A DNA stretch of 64,000 nt from Sphingomonas sp. (GTDB lineage: Bacteria > Pseudomonadota > Alphaproteobacteria > Sphingomonadales > Sphingomonadaceae): contig NZ_JAGHZV010000005.1 in the NCBI RefSeq assembly GCF_017745215.1, forward strand, positions 62,001 to 126,000, read 5' to 3'. How positions within the stretch are numbered: the first letter of the stretch is position 1; each line of letters starts with the position of its first letter. The notes beneath the pieces are model-generated. The model had not been told where the DNA came from. It ran no database searches and was given only the letters and a program-made list of their open reading frames with translations. A program made the translations under genes and the position numbers. Positions 28,772 through 37,712 of this stretch are shown in pieces.

Positions 28772-30889
28772 ATGAAGATCCGTACCTTACTCGCCACGAC
28801 GCTCGCGCTGGCACCGCTTCCGCTCGCTGCCCAGACCGCGCCGGCGCCCGCCCCCGCATCCGCCGACGACCCCTATCTCTGGCTCGAGGACAAGGACGGC
28901 GCCAAGCCGATGGCCTGGGTCGAGGCCGAGAACGCCAGGACGCTCCCCCGCCTCCAGGGCGACGCGCGCTACAAGCCCTTCTTCGACGATGCCCTCGCGA
29001 TCGCCGCCGCCAAGGACAGGATCGCGATGCCCGCGCAGGTGTATGGCCGCATCGTCAACTTCTGGCGCGACACCGATCATCCCAAGGGCCTGTGGCGCTG
29101 GACCACGCCCGAGAGCTACGCCAGCGCCGCGCCGCAATGGACCACGCTGATCGACGTCGACGCGCTCGGCAAGGCTGAAGGCAAGAACTGGGTGTACAAG
29201 GGCAGCAGCTGCCTGCCCCCCGCCGAGCGCCGCTGCCTCGTCTATCTCTCCGACGGCGGCGAGGATGCCGTCACCGTGCGCGAGTTCGACCTCGAGACGG
29301 GCACGTTCGTCGACGGCGGCTTCAGCCTGCCCACCTCGAAGCAGGACGTCAGCTGGCTCGATGACGACACGATCCTCGTCGCGCGCGACTGGGGCCCCGG
29401 CACGATGACCGCCTCGGGCTATCCCTTCGTCGTCAAGAAACTCAAGCGCGGCCAGCCGCTCGACGCCGCGGTCGAAGTCTATCGCGGCAAGCCCGAGGAC
29501 ATCGGCGCCGGCCCCGCGCTCCTCACCGACGCCAGGGGCAACCGCGTCGCGATGATCATCAACAACCGTACCTTCTTCGAATCGGACAAGTTCCTCCTCA
29601 CCGACGCGGGCACCACGCGCCTCCCGCTCCCCGCCAAGTCGGGCCCCGGCGGGATGATCGACGGCCGCGTGCTGATCAACCTGAGCGAAGACTGGACCAC
29701 CGGCGGCAAGACCATCCCCGGCGGCGCGCTCGTCTCGGTGACGCTCGCCGACCTGCGCGACGGCGGGGACCTTTCGCCCACCGTCATCTTCCAGCCCAGT
29801 CCGCGCCAGTCGGTCGACGGCTTCGCGACCACGCGCGACAAGCTGCTCCTCACCTACACCGACAATGTCCGCGGCCGAGCGGCGATCTACACGCCCACCG
29901 CGACCGGCTGGACCTCGGCCCCGCTCACGCTGCCCGACAACGCCACGATCGGCCTGGTCTCGACCACCGACACGAGCAACTTCGGCTACCTCAGCGTCAC
30001 CGGCTTCCTCACCCCCACCACGCTCTGGTCGGTCGACGCGGCGAGCGGCAAGCTCGCGCAGGTCAAGGCTACCCCGGCGCGCTTCGATGCCTCGCAGGAC
30101 GTCGTCGAGCAGTTCGAGGCGACCTCGACCGACGGGACGAAGATCCCGTACTTCATCGTCCACCGGAAGGGCGTGAAGCTCGACGGCACCACGCCGACGA
30201 TCATGACCGCGTACGGCGGCTTCCAGTCGTCGGAGACGCCCTATTATTCGGGCAGCCTCGGCAAGCTGTGGCTCGAGCGCGGCGGCAGCTTCGTGCTCGC
30301 CAACATCCGCGGCGGCGGCGAGTTCGGCCCCAAGTGGCACGAGGCGGGGCTCAAGACCAAACGCCAGATCATCTACGACGATTTCGCGAGCGTCTCGAAG
30401 GACCTGTTCGCGCGGAAGCTGACCAGCCCGGCGAAGTTCGGCATCTACGGCGGCTCGAACGGCGGGCTGCTGATGGGCGTCGAATTCAACCAGCATCCCG
30501 AGCTGTGGAAGGCCGTGGTGATCCAGGTGCCGCTGCTCGACATGCTGCGCTACGAGCAGATCCAGGCGGGCGCTTCGTGGGTAGGCGAGTACGGCAGCGT
30601 CTCGGTGCCGGAGGAGAAGGCGTTCCTGGCGAAGATCTCGCCGTACCAGAACCTCAGGAAGGGCGTCGCCTATCCCGAGCCCTTCATCTGGACCACCACC
30701 AAGGACGACCGCGTCGGCCCCCAGCACGCGCGCAAGTTCGCCGCGCGGATGGCGGAATATGGGCTGCCTTATCTGTTCTACGAGGACACGGCGGGCGGGC
30801 ACTCGGGCGACGCCGACATCGCCCAGGGCGCGCGGATCCAGGCGATGCAGATGGTGTATTTCTCGCAGAAGCTGATGGATGGGCGGTGA
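28772..30889 (+). CDS. exported prolyl oligopeptidase (S9A family)
   Basis: Serine peptidase that cuts short proline-containing peptides. Signal peptide (L-P-L-A-A-Q), then D-D-P-Y-L-W-L-E-D typical of S9A N-termini. A seven-bladed propeller precedes the C-terminal alpha/beta hydrolase domain with the nucleophile in G-I-Y-G-G-S-N-G-G-L-L-M-G and the catalytic histidine in T-A-G-G-H-S-G. 705 aa, as expected for the family. Probably periplasmic. GGGGAG ribosome-binding site upstream. Confidence 0.92.
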   Translation: MKIRTLLATTLALAPLPLAAQTAPAPAPASADDPYLWLEDKDGAKPMAWVEAENARTLPRLQGDARYKPFFDDALAIAAAKDRIAMPAQVYGRIVNFWRDTDHPKGLWRWTTPESYASAAPQWTTLIDVDALGKAEGKNWVYKGSSCLPPAERRCLVYLSDGGEDAVTVREFDLETGTFVDGGFSLPTSKQDVSWLDDDTILVARDWGPGTMTASGYPFVVKKLKRGQPLDAAVEVYRGKPEDIGAGPALLTDARGNRVAMIINNRTFFESDKFLLTDAGTTRLPLPAKSGPGGMIDGRVLINLSEDWTTGGKTIPGGALVSVTLADLRDGGDLSPTVIFQPSPRQSVDGFATTRDKLLLTYTDNVRGRAAIYTPTATGWTSAPLTLPDNATIGLVSTTDTSNFGYLSVTGFLTPTTLWSVDAASGKLAQVKATPARFDASQDVVEQFEATSTDGTKIPYFIVHRKGVKLDGTTPTIMTAYGGFQSSETPYYSGSLGKLWLERGGSFVLANIRGGGEFGPKWHEAGLKTKRQIIYDDFASVSKDLFARKLTSPAKFGIYGGSNGGLLMGVEFNQHPELWKAVVIQVPLLDMLRYEQIQAGASWVGEYGSVSVPEEKAFLAKISPYQNLRKGVAYPEPFIWTTTKDDRVGPQHARKFAARMAEYGLPYLFYEDTAGGHSGDADIAQGARIQAMQMVYFSQKLMDGR

Positions 30890-30935
30890 GGGCGCTTGGC
30901 CGGAGGTCGCGGCGAACCCCGACGTCGCCGGATGG

Positions 30936-32108
30936 TCAGTCCACGATCCAGTGGCGTTTGAGATATTCGTCGAACATCGGAACGGTAAAGGCAATGTCGC
31001 CGTGGGCTGGGCTGTAGATCATTCCCTTGGCGATGATTTGCGCTCGCCTGGGCCCTAAGGTCGTAAGCTTTTCATTCAACGCCTCGGCGACGTCCGCGGA
31101 TCGATATGGCCCGGTTCCCAATCGGGCCATGGCGATCACATATTCCTTCTCCTTCGGGGTCAGGCGATCAGCCCGGACCTTGAAAAAGCCTTCGTCGAGC
31201 CGGCGCAATGCTTCCCGCTCGGCGACTTCAATACAGCCGACCGAGATCGGTGACTGCTGCGACGCGTTCCAGACCTGATACCCCCATTCCTGGAGGAAAT
31301 AGGGGTAGCCCTTCGTCGACGTGACGATCTGGTCGAGCAGCGCTTCATCGATCGTTTCACCTTCTTCTTCGATGGGCTGCCGTATTGCGTTTGCGGCGGC
31401 ATCCTTTGGCAGCGCGTCGACTTCGGGGAAGGTGAAGAGCCGTTCGGCATATGATTTCGCATCGCCGGACAGTGCGGCGATCGCCGGCAGACCGGCACCG
31501 AAGAGAATGACAGGCAATCCCTTCTGGTTGATGCGATGGATCGCCACGATCAAGGCGCCGAGTTCTTCGGCGGAGAGATATTGGACTTCGTCGATCAACA
31601 ACACCCAGCCGCGGGAAGCAGCCTTCGCCGCTTCGCCGACCTTCAGGAACAGCTCCGTGATATCATATTCCAGGTTCCCACTGTCAGCGGTGCCAGGCTC
31701 GGGATCGACCGAAACTTCGAAATCACCCATGTTGATCCTGAAGGCACTCGCAAAGCTGCGGAGCGCGCGCATCGCCTTGTGCGTAGTGGCCTTCGCGGCT
31801 TCGACGAGCGATAGCTTGCGAAGCACCTGATGGATTTTCGGATAAAGCAGATCGACCAGCTTTCGATCTTCCGGCGCTTCGATAAACGACGTCAGATAGC
31901 CATGTGCCTCCGCGGTCTGTTCGATCTTGTTGAGCAGAACGGTTTTCCCAACACCCCGCAAGCCGAGAAGCATTTGCGATTGCGCCGGACGCCCGAGCAG
32001 GATTCGTTGCAGGGCAGTGTCCGCGTCCGAGACAATTCTGTCACGACCCGCCAGTTCGGGCGGCTGCGAACCCGCCCCGGGCGCAAACGGATTTCGAACC
32101 GGGTCCAT
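30936..32108 (-). CDS. orphan AAA-type ATP-binding protein with C-terminal winged-helix-like region
   Basis: Unknown role. Walker A G-L-R-G-V-G-K-T (residues 49-56) and Walker B W-V-L-L-I-D-E (168-174) place it with ORC/Cdc6-like or STAND-type AAA ATPases; the conserved N-P-F-A-P-G-A-G lies at the N-terminus. The last 100 residues (L-T-P-K-E-K-E-Y-V-I-A-M-A, S-A-D-V-A-E-A-L) look like a winged helix. Codon use is less GC-biased than its neighbours and its promoter region is AT-rich, so it may be acquired. No partner gene is adjacent: prolyl oligopeptidase and leuA flank it. Confidence 0.75.
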   Translation of the reverse strand: MDPVRNPFAPGAGSQPPELAGRDRIVSDADTALQRILLGRPAQSQMLLGLRGVGKTVLLNKIEQTAEAHGYLTSFIEAPEDRKLVDLLYPKIHQVLRKLSLVEAAKATTHKAMRALRSFASAFRINMGDFEVSVDPEPGTADSGNLEYDITELFLKVGEAAKAASRGWVLLIDEVQYLSAEELGALIVAIHRINQKGLPVILFGAGLPAIAALSGDAKSYAERLFTFPEVDALPKDAAANAIRQPIEEEGETIDEALLDQIVTSTKGYPYFLQEWGYQVWNASQQSPISVGCIEVAEREALRRLDEGFFKVRADRLTPKEKEYVIAMARLGTGPYRSADVAEALNEKLTTLGPRRAQIIAKGMIYSPAHGDIAFTVPMFDEYLKRHWIVD

Positions 32109-32127
32109 TTTTATCTCTTTATAGGAT

Positions 32128-32179
32128 AGTATATGCTCATTGAGCTATAATCGGGTAAATTCCCTATAAGTCAATGAGC
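32128..32179 (-). promoter_or_regulatory. AT-rich promoter region with GCTCATTGA operator-like repeats
   Basis: Upstream of the AAA gene. A perfect 11-base palindrome GCTCATTGAGC (32135-32145) and an inverted partial copy TCAATGAGC (32171-32179) stand 36 bases apart. On the minus strand TTGACT (32174-32169) can serve as a -35 with ATTATA or TTATAG at 17-18 bases; TATACT at 32133-32128 is another -10 candidate. The palindrome lies where a repressor would block transcription. Inference from spacing only. Confidence 0.45.
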
Positions 32180-32276
32180 GATGGATGCCCGGCGGGCGCG
32201 AACGCAGATGCGCCATGCCCGGCCATTTGCCGAGGGCGAAGCGCACAAACGCGGCGTCGCGCAATCCGCTGTTATT

Positions 32277-33935
32277 CTAAACCCTATTCGCCGCGCTCAG
32301 CACCGCCCTGACGCTCGCGGTCGCGATATCCGCGTCGATGCCCACGCCGAACACCGTCCGCCCGTCCTCCGTCCGGCATTCCACATAGGCGGCCGCCTGC
32401 GCATCGGCGCCATGCCCGATCGCGTGCTCCGAATAGTCGACCACGTCCAAATTCGGCCCGGTCGACACCGACAGCGCGTCGATCACGCCCGAGATCAGGC
32501 CGTTGCCGCGCCCCGAGATCGAGCGCGCTTCGCCGTCGATCGCCACGCGGCCGACGAACAGCCGCTGCCCCGCCGTCCCGCTCTCCTCATAGTCGACCAG
32601 CACGAACCGGTCGCGCTCGCCCGGCAGGTACACCCGCTCGAACAGCCCCCAGATGTCGGCGGCGTTCAATTCGCGGCTCGTCTCGTCGGCGAGCGCCTGG
32701 ACATGCTTCGAGAATTCGGCCTGCATCCGCTTGGGCAGCTTCAGCCCCTTGTCCTGCTCGAGCACCCAGGCGACGCCGCCCTTGCCCGACTGCGAATTGA
32801 CCCGGATCACCGCCTCGTAGTCGCGGCCCAGGTCCTTGGGGTCGATCGGCAGGTACGGCACGTCCCACAGCTGGTCGTTGCGCTCGGCCTGCGCCGCGAA
32901 GCCCTTCTTGATCGCATCCTGGTGCGAGCCCGAGAAGGCAGTGAACACCAGGTCGCCGGCATAGGGATGCCGCGGATGCACCGGCAGCGCGTTGCAATAT
33001 TCGACGGTCTTGATCACCTCGTCGATGTCCGAGAAGTCGAGCCCCGGGTTCACGCCCTGGGTGTAGAGGTTGAGCGCCACCGTCACGAGGTCGACGTTGC
33101 CGGTGCGCTCGCCGTTGCCGAACAGGCAGCCCTCGACGCGGTCGGCGCCGGCGAGCAGCCCCAGCTCGGTCGCCGCTACGCCGGTGCCGCGGTCGTTGTG
33201 GGTGTGGAGGCTGATCACCACGCAATCCCGGTTGCGGATGTTGCGGCCGAACCATTCGATCTGGTCGGCATAGATGTTGGGCGTCGCCGCCTCCACCGTC
33301 GCGGGGAGGTTGAGGATCAGCGGGCGCTCGGGGGTCGGCCGCAGCACGTCCATCACCGCCTCGCAGACTTCGACCGAGAAATCGAGCTCGGCGGTCGAGA
33401 AGGTCTCCGGCGAATATTCGAAATGCCAGTCGGTGTCGGGCTGGGCGGCGGCGCAGTCGCGCAGCACCTTGGCGCCGCTGACGGCGATCTCGCGGACCTC
33501 GTCGCGGCTCATCCCGAAGACGATCCGGCGCCAGGCGGGCGAGACGGCGTTGTAGAGGTGGACGATCGCCTTCGAAGCGCCGCGCAGGCTCTCGAAGCTC
33601 GTCTCGATCAGGTCGCGGCGGCTCTGGGTGAGCACCTGGACGATCACGTCGTCCGGGATGCGGCCGTCCTTCACCAGCCCCGAGATGAAGTCGAACTCGG
33701 TGGCGCCCGCACTCGGGAAGCCGACTTCGATCTCCTTCACGCCCACCTTGCAGAGCAGCTCGAAGAAGCGGGTCTTCTTCTCGCCATCCATCGGGTCGAT
33801 CAGCGCCTGGTTGCCGTCGCGCATGTCGGTGGAGAGCCAGCGCGGGGCCTGGGTGATCGTGCGGCTCGGCCATTGCCGGTCGGGCAGGTCGACCTGCGGG
33901 AAGGGGCGGTATTTGATGCTGGGATCGCGCAACAT
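32277..33935 (-). CDS. leuA: 2-isopropylmalate synthase
   Basis: Condenses acetyl-CoA with 2-oxoisovalerate, first step of the leucine branch. Long LeuA form (552 aa): catalytic [11 protein letters not shown], metal ligands in [10 protein letters not shown], and [11 protein letters not shown]. The C-terminal regulatory (leucine-binding) domain ends A-A-A-Y-V-E-C-R. The mRNA leader carries a leucine-rich peptide and hairpin (33991-34080), so attenuation is likely. The gene is 10 kb from ilvBHC. Confidence 0.96.
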   Translation of the reverse strand: MLRDPSIKYRPFPQVDLPDRQWPSRTITQAPRWLSTDMRDGNQALIDPMDGEKKTRFFELLCKVGVKEIEVGFPSAGATEFDFISGLVKDGRIPDDVIVQVLTQSRRDLIETSFESLRGASKAIVHLYNAVSPAWRRIVFGMSRDEVREIAVSGAKVLRDCAAAQPDTDWHFEYSPETFSTAELDFSVEVCEAVMDVLRPTPERPLILNLPATVEAATPNIYADQIEWFGRNIRNRDCVVISLHTHNDRGTGVAATELGLLAGADRVEGCLFGNGERTGNVDLVTVALNLYTQGVNPGLDFSDIDEVIKTVEYCNALPVHPRHPYAGDLVFTAFSGSHQDAIKKGFAAQAERNDQLWDVPYLPIDPKDLGRDYEAVIRVNSQSGKGGVAWVLEQDKGLKLPKRMQAEFSKHVQALADETSRELNAADIWGLFERVYLPGERDRFVLVDYEESGTAGQRLFVGRVAIDGEARSISGRGNGLISGVIDALSVSTGPNLDVVDYSEHAIGHGADAQAAAYVECRTEDGRTVFGVGIDADIATASVRAVLSAANRV

Positions 33936-33990
33936 GTGAGTCTCTCGGCTTGGCCGGCTCGGCCGGTCAGGGTCGCTTCGGGTTCGCTTG

Positions 33991-34031
33991 GCCCTTAGGG
34001 GAGACGCGCACGGCGCTACGCCCCTAAGGGC
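33991..34031 (-). promoter_or_regulatory. leuA leader hairpin (attenuator candidate)
   Basis: Perfect 11-base inverted repeat GCCCTTAGGGG / CCCCTAAGGGC around a 19-base loop, between the leader peptide and leuA. The upstream arm overlaps the leader stop codon, so a ribosome finishing the peptide would prevent the stem and a stalled one would alter folding. A second small stem, CCGGC-TCG-GCCGG (33954-33966), lies 19 bases before leuA. No U-run follows the main stem, so control may be translational or rho-dependent. Confidence 0.6.
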
Positions 34032-34080
34032 GGGTAAGGAGAAGTCCGAGGGCGAGCAGCCTGGTCACGCCGCGCTCCAT
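34024..34080 (-). CDS. leuL: leucine-rich leader peptide of leuA (18 aa)
   Basis: ATG at 34080, TAG at 34026-34024, giving [18 protein letters not shown]: six leucines in 18 residues, including a run of three. It is in the leuA leader 89 bases upstream of the leuA start and its stop lies inside the leader hairpin, the arrangement seen in amino-acid attenuators. The ribosome-binding site is poor (GCGGTG), which lowers confidence. Symbol given by position and composition. Confidence 0.6.
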   Translation of the reverse strand: MERGVTRLLALGLLLTRP

Positions 34081-34184
34081 GCACCGCGAGGGCTGATTTG
34101 TCCACTATGGCGATGCCCGCGTCAGCGAAATCTTAAAGCGCCGCCGGTAACGCCTTCGGACCCAGTTCGCGGAAGAATGAAGCC

Positions 34185-34580
34185 ATGTTCCAGCTCGTCT
34201 ACGTCAGCAGCGTCGTGCCCGAAACCGCACCCGATCCGGAGGCGATCCTGCGGGTGTCACGGGTGAACAACGCACGCGACGGGATCACCGGGCTGCTCTA
34301 TTCGGACGAGCGCCGCTTCCTCCAGGTGCTCGAGGGCGAGCCGCTTGCGGTCGAGCAGGCGTTCGCGCGCATCCAGCTCGATCCGCGCCACCGCGCGATC
34401 GTCGTCCTGCTCCGCCGCGAGATCGAGGCGCGCGAGTTCGGCGACTGGGCGATGGCGCACCGCACCCCGGGCGACGACGCCGATGCCTTCATCGCGCGCG
34501 TGGCCGAGCTGGTCGCGCATGCCGCGCCCGCGGTGCGCGGCACGTTCCAGGGCTTCGCCGAGGCGCGCCGCGCGGCCTGA
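34185..34580 (+). CDS. short BLUF blue-light sensor protein
   Basis: A single BLUF domain that senses blue light through flavin. Key residues match AppA spacing: Tyr6, Asn29 (V-N-N-A-R), Gln47 (R-F-L-Q-V-L-E-G), Trp88 and Met90 (F-G-D-W-A-M). 131 aa with about 35 residues after the core and no output domain, so it must act through a partner. Divergent from leuA and its leader; no obvious partner nearby. Confidence 0.93.
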   Translation: MFQLVYVSSVVPETAPDPEAILRVSRVNNARDGITGLLYSDERRFLQVLEGEPLAVEQAFARIQLDPRHRAIVVLLRREIEAREFGDWAMAHRTPGDDADAFIARVAELVAHAAPAVRGTFQGFAEARRAA

Positions 34581-34603
34581 AGATTCAGCCGATCGCCTCC
34601 CAA

Positions 34604-34686
34604 CCGTCATCCCGGCGAAAGCCGGGAGCCAGCGTTGCGGAGGACATCGCTCGCGGCCCTGGGTCCCGGCTTTCGCCGGGATGACG
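34604..34686. repeat. intergenic palindromic repeat, copy 5
   Basis: 83-base copy, same orientation as copy 1 (core GAGGACATCGCTCGCGG). Between the convergent BLUF and lipoprotein genes. Confidence 0.9.
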
Positions 34687-34714
34687 ATGTCAGAATAGCG
34701 GCGACGTCGGAACG

Positions 34715-34933
34715 CTACATCCCGTTGGCGACGGCTTCCCCGGCCGCGGTCTGGATATTGTCGTCGCCGATCGGCGTGTCCGAAGGCCCGACCGGCGCCT
34801 CAGGTGTCGGCGTAGCGATCGGCGTGGGCGTTGCGACGATCGTCGCTTCGGGCGGCGGGGCCGAATAATTGGTGGTCGGCGCGCTCCCGCAGCCGCCCAG
34901 CAGCAGCACTCCAGCGATCACCAGAACCCGCAT
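34715..34933 (-). CDS. small lipoprotein (72 aa)
   Basis: Begins M-R-V-L-V-I-A-G-V-L-L-L-G-G-C, a clear lipobox with the lipidated Cys at residue 15. The rest is Thr/Pro/Ala-rich (A-T-P-T-P-I-A-T-P-T-P) and probably disordered. I use the ATG at 34933; the frame extends 38 codons further but only the lipoprotein start makes sense. Function unknown. Confidence 0.68.
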   Translation of the reverse strand: MRVLVIAGVLLLGGCGSAPTTNYSAPPPEATIVATPTPIATPTPEAPVGPSDTPIGDDNIQTAAGEAVANGM

Positions 34934-35143
34934 CACGCCTCTCCCCTCTGCTCCAACGCCTTCGATAGCACGATCCGTCTTGGACGATAAACTGTTCGTC
35001 TCAAAGGCAGGGGGGGATGCATATGCGAAAAATCCACAGTAGAGCATCGCCAGCGGCAGCGGAGTTTTTGCTTCCCTGGGGGGAAGCCGATGGCGCTACG
35101 AAGCAATAGCCCGAAAACCGGGCGCGATCAGGAGAAGAAGAAA

Positions 35144-35407
35144 ATGGCGGATACCAAAGGCGGCGCCCGTGGCGGGATCGCCAAGCCGGTCACCCCCTCG
35201 CCCGAGCTCGCGGCGATCGTGGGTTCGGCTGCCCTTCCGCGCAGCGAAGTGGTGAGCAAGATCTGGGCCTATATCAAGGCCAACAATCTGCAGAACCCCG
35301 CCAACAAGCGCGAGATCCTCGCCGACGCCAAGCTCAAGCCGATCTTCGGCGGCGACAAGTGCACGATGTTCGAGATGAACAAGCATCTCAGCAAGCACAT
35401 GAAGTAA
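35144..35407 (+). CDS. SWIB/MDM2 domain protein
   Basis: 87-residue single SWIB domain with a basic, glycine-rich N-terminus. Core signature: L-A-A-I-V-G, L-P-R-S-E-V-V-S-K-I-W-A-Y-I-K, N-N-L-Q-N-P-A-N-K-R and F-E-M-N-K-H-L-S-K-H. SWIB proteins are known from chlamydiae and many alphaproteobacteria; a DNA- or chromatin-related role is proposed for the family. ATG 35144 has GGAGAAG upstream. A hairpin terminator follows. Confidence 0.92.
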   Translation: MADTKGGARGGIAKPVTPSPELAAIVGSAALPRSEVVSKIWAYIKANNLQNPANKREILADAKLKPIFGGDKCTMFEMNKHLSKHMK

Positions 35408-35414
35408 GCGACTT

Positions 35415-35440
35415 GGGGGCCGGTGGCCATGCCGGCCCCC
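35415..35440 (+). terminator. hairpin terminator after SWIB gene
   Basis: Nine-pair stem GGGGGCCGG / CCGGCCCCC with an eight-base loop, 8 bases after the stop codon. No T-run. Confidence 0.6.
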
Positions 35441-35514
35441 TCGCGATGACGCGGTTCATCGCACTGTAGCCGCCGGCGCAGACGCCCGGCGCGCCTCGCG
35501 CTTCCCTCGCCCGA

Positions 35515-36144
35515 TCAGGCGACCTTGAACCCCTCGCGGTTCACGGCCTTGGTGAGCGCCTTGTTGCGCTCCTCGCTCAGCACCTCGCGCAGCATCGGGA
35601 AGAGGCGCTCCTCTTCCTCCTTCACATGCGCCTCGAGCTCGCTGCGGAACTTGCGCAGCTTGGCCATCCATTCCGGGCTCTCGGCGGGCATGTTGCCGAG
35701 CTCGTAGAGCGCCTGCTTCACATAGCCGTGCTCGCGGTTGAGCTCGTCGGCGGCCTCGCGCTGGCCCGACTGGCGCAGGGCGGGATAGATCACGCTCTCC
35801 TCCTCGATCGCATGCTTGGTGAGCGTGGCCTTTAGGTGGCTCAGCAGCATCGTCCTGCGCCCGGCCATGTTGTCGGCGGTCGCCTCGATCGCGTCGAAGG
35901 TCTTCATCACCGCACGATGCTCGGCAACCAGCGCGCCCAGCCAGTCGTCGGCGAGCAGGTCGGGCGCCTGGACGATCGCCTTGCGCCCGAACATCGCGAG
36001 CAGCCCCAGCGCCGCGCCGCCCACCGCCGCGCCGGCAACGACGAAGCCCCGGCCGGCTCCGTTGCCGGCGTGGCCGTTCGCCTTCCTGCCCGAAGCCTTG
36101 GTGAAGCGTCCCTTGTCGTCGCGTGTCGCCGTGGTGGTGGCCAT
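35515..36144 (-). CDS. hemerythrin-like (HHE) domain protein
   Basis: 209 residues. A Lys/Gly-rich N-terminus and a hydrophobic glycine/alanine stretch (about residues 34-54) precede an HHE four-helix domain with iron-ligand-type residues: A-E-H-R-A-V-M, L-T-K-H-A-I-E-E-E-S, R-E-H-G-Y-V-K and E-A-H-V-K-E-E-E-E-R-L-F. The hydrophobic stretch may anchor it in the membrane. Start ATG 36144 with GGAGGC upstream. Likely binds a di-iron centre; oxygen or NO handling is a family-level guess. Confidence 0.85.
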   Translation of the reverse strand: MATTTATRDDKGRFTKASGRKANGHAGNGAGRGFVVAGAAVGGAALGLLAMFGRKAIVQAPDLLADDWLGALVAEHRAVMKTFDAIEATADNMAGRRTMLLSHLKATLTKHAIEEESVIYPALRQSGQREAADELNREHGYVKQALYELGNMPAESPEWMAKLRKFRSELEAHVKEEEERLFPMLREVLSEERNKALTKAVNREGFKVA

Positions 36145-36213
36145 GATCGCCTCCGTGGATTGATGGCGCGACAATGTTTCGGAGAAGGCGCGGTTCCGTT
36201 CCACTCTCCACTT

Positions 36214-36295
36214 CGCCATCCCGGCGAAAGCCGGGATCCAGGGCGACGAGCGACGTCCTGCTTGGCCCTGGATCCCGGCTTTCGCCGGGATGACG
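36214..36295. repeat. intergenic palindromic repeat, copy 6 (variant left end)
   Basis: 82 bases; the left arm begins CGCCATCCCGG instead of CCGTCATCCCGG while the right arm is standard, so two end bases no longer pair. Reverse orientation relative to copy 1. Confidence 0.85.
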
Positions 36296-36315
36296 ATTTC
36301 GGGATGTGGAGGCGC

Positions 36316-37092
36316 TCAGCCTCGCGCCGCCGCGGCCAGCTCGGCGCTGCGCTTCGCCGCCGCGTCGAGCGTCGCGGCGATCAGGTCCTGCAGCGCATGG
36401 TCGTGGTCGAGGACGTTGAGCCCCGCGCGCGTCGTGCCGCCCGGGCTGGCGACGCGCTCGGCGAGCACCGCGGGCGGCTCGCCCGAGGCTGCCGCCAGCG
36501 CCGCGGCACCTTCGACCGTCGCCACCGCGAAGCGCAGCGCCTGGTCGGCCGGCAGGCCCAGCCCCGCGCCGCCTTCGGCCAGCGCCTCGAGGAAGCGATA
36601 GACGAACCCCGGACCCGAGCCCGACAGCGCAGTCACCGCGTCGAACAGCTTCTCCTCGCCGATCCACTCGACGATGCCGAGCGGCGCCATCAGCGTCTCG
36701 GCGACATGCCGCGCCTCGGCATCGCCCCCGTGCAGCGCGACCACGCCGCGCCCCAGGCTCACCGGCAGGTTCGGCATCGCGCGCACCACCGCGCCCGCGT
36801 CGAAGCGCGACGCCAGCGCCGCTTCCTCCACACCCGCGAGGATCGAGATCAGCACGCCGGCCTTCAGCCGCGGCATCGCGTCGAGCTGCTGCGGCTTGAC
36901 CGCGAGCACCAGCACCTCGGGCGCACCCTCGCCGGGCTCGGTGAGCACCGTCACGCCTTCGGGCAGGTCCTTCGCCCAGGGATCGATCACCGTGATCGTC
37001 GCGGGATCGGCGCCGGCGGCGATCCAGCGGCGCAGCATCGCGCCGCCCATGTTGCCGCACCCGGCGAGCCAGATGCTGGCGGGGAAGCTCAA
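36316..37092 (-). CDS. proC: pyrroline-5-carboxylate reductase
   Basis: Final step of proline synthesis. Rossmann motif I-W-L-A-G-C-G-N-M-G-G-A-M-L-R, then L-A-V-K-P-Q-Q-L and the C-terminal signature A-L-S-G-S-G-P-G-F-V-Y and A-S-P-G-G-T-T-R-A-G-L. 258 aa. The only suitable start is TTG at 37092, one base after the ybjN stop codon, so it probably depends on translation of ybjN. Confidence 0.94.
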   Translation of the reverse strand: MSFPASIWLAGCGNMGGAMLRRWIAAGADPATITVIDPWAKDLPEGVTVLTEPGEGAPEVLVLAVKPQQLDAMPRLKAGVLISILAGVEEAALASRFDAGAVVRAMPNLPVSLGRGVVALHGGDAEARHVAETLMAPLGIVEWIGEEKLFDAVTALSGSGPGFVYRFLEALAEGGAGLGLPADQALRFAVATVEGAAALAAASGEPPAVLAERVASPGGTTRAGLNVLDHDHALQDLIAATLDAAAKRSAELAAAARG

Positions 37093-37093
37093 C

Positions 37094-37594
37094 TCAGGCT
37101 TCGCCCTGGGTCTCGATCAGCGCCGAGGCGAGCGCGTCCTGCGGGGTCTTGCCGCCCCACAGCACGAACTGGAAGACGGGGTAGAAGCGCTCGCACTCGT
37201 CGACCGCGCTCTCGACGAGTAGCTCGGCCTGGGCGAGGCTCAGCGTCGGCTCCTCGCCGTCGATCATCGCGGCGTGGCGGAACAGCAGGATGCCGCTGCT
37301 CGACCAGAGCTCGAAGTGGCCGATCCACAGTTGCTCGTTGACCAGCCCGATCGCTTCGTAGAGCGCCACGCGCCGCTCGTCGGGCACGCGGATATCGGGG
37401 AAGGCGAGGAACTGGAGCACGCCGTCGTCCTCGCGCCAGATCGCGCGAAGCTCATATTCGGTCCAGCTGCCCTTCACCTTGGCGACGATCTCGTCCTCCT
37501 CGCGCTCATGGCTCCAGCCATGCGCAGCGAAATAGGATTCGAGCATGTCGATCGGGGCAGCGTCTTCGCGGTCGAACTCGGCTTCGTCGAGCAT
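37094..37594 (-). CDS. YbjN domain-containing protein
   Basis: 166 residues of the YbjN family (type III secretion chaperone-like fold). Marks: L-E-S-Y-F-A-A-H-G-W-S, Y-E-L-R-A-I-W-R, and Y-P-V-F-Q-F-V-L-W-G-G-K-T-P-Q-D-A-L near the end. Acidic overall and cytoplasmic. ATG 37594 chosen. It precedes proC by one base, a pairing I cannot explain functionally. Confidence 0.85.
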   Translation of the reverse strand: MLDEAEFDREDAAPIDMLESYFAAHGWSHEREEDEIVAKVKGSWTEYELRAIWREDDGVLQFLAFPDIRVPDERRVALYEAIGLVNEQLWIGHFELWSSSGILLFRHAAMIDGEEPTLSLAQAELLVESAVDECERFYPVFQFVLWGGKTPQDALASALIETQGEA

Positions 37595-37712
37595 CACAAC
37601 CTCCACCCCGACATCATGGGCAGGAGTCCTGCCAACCGCCCGGATGCGGCACAAGCATTGCAATCATAACCCTGTCGAAAAGCTGTGGACAAGCAGTTCA
37701 AGACTGGACGGT

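Noticed and set aside
32146..32151. Plus-strand TATAAT as a promoter
   Set aside because: No -35 at proper distance and no plus-strand gene downstream.
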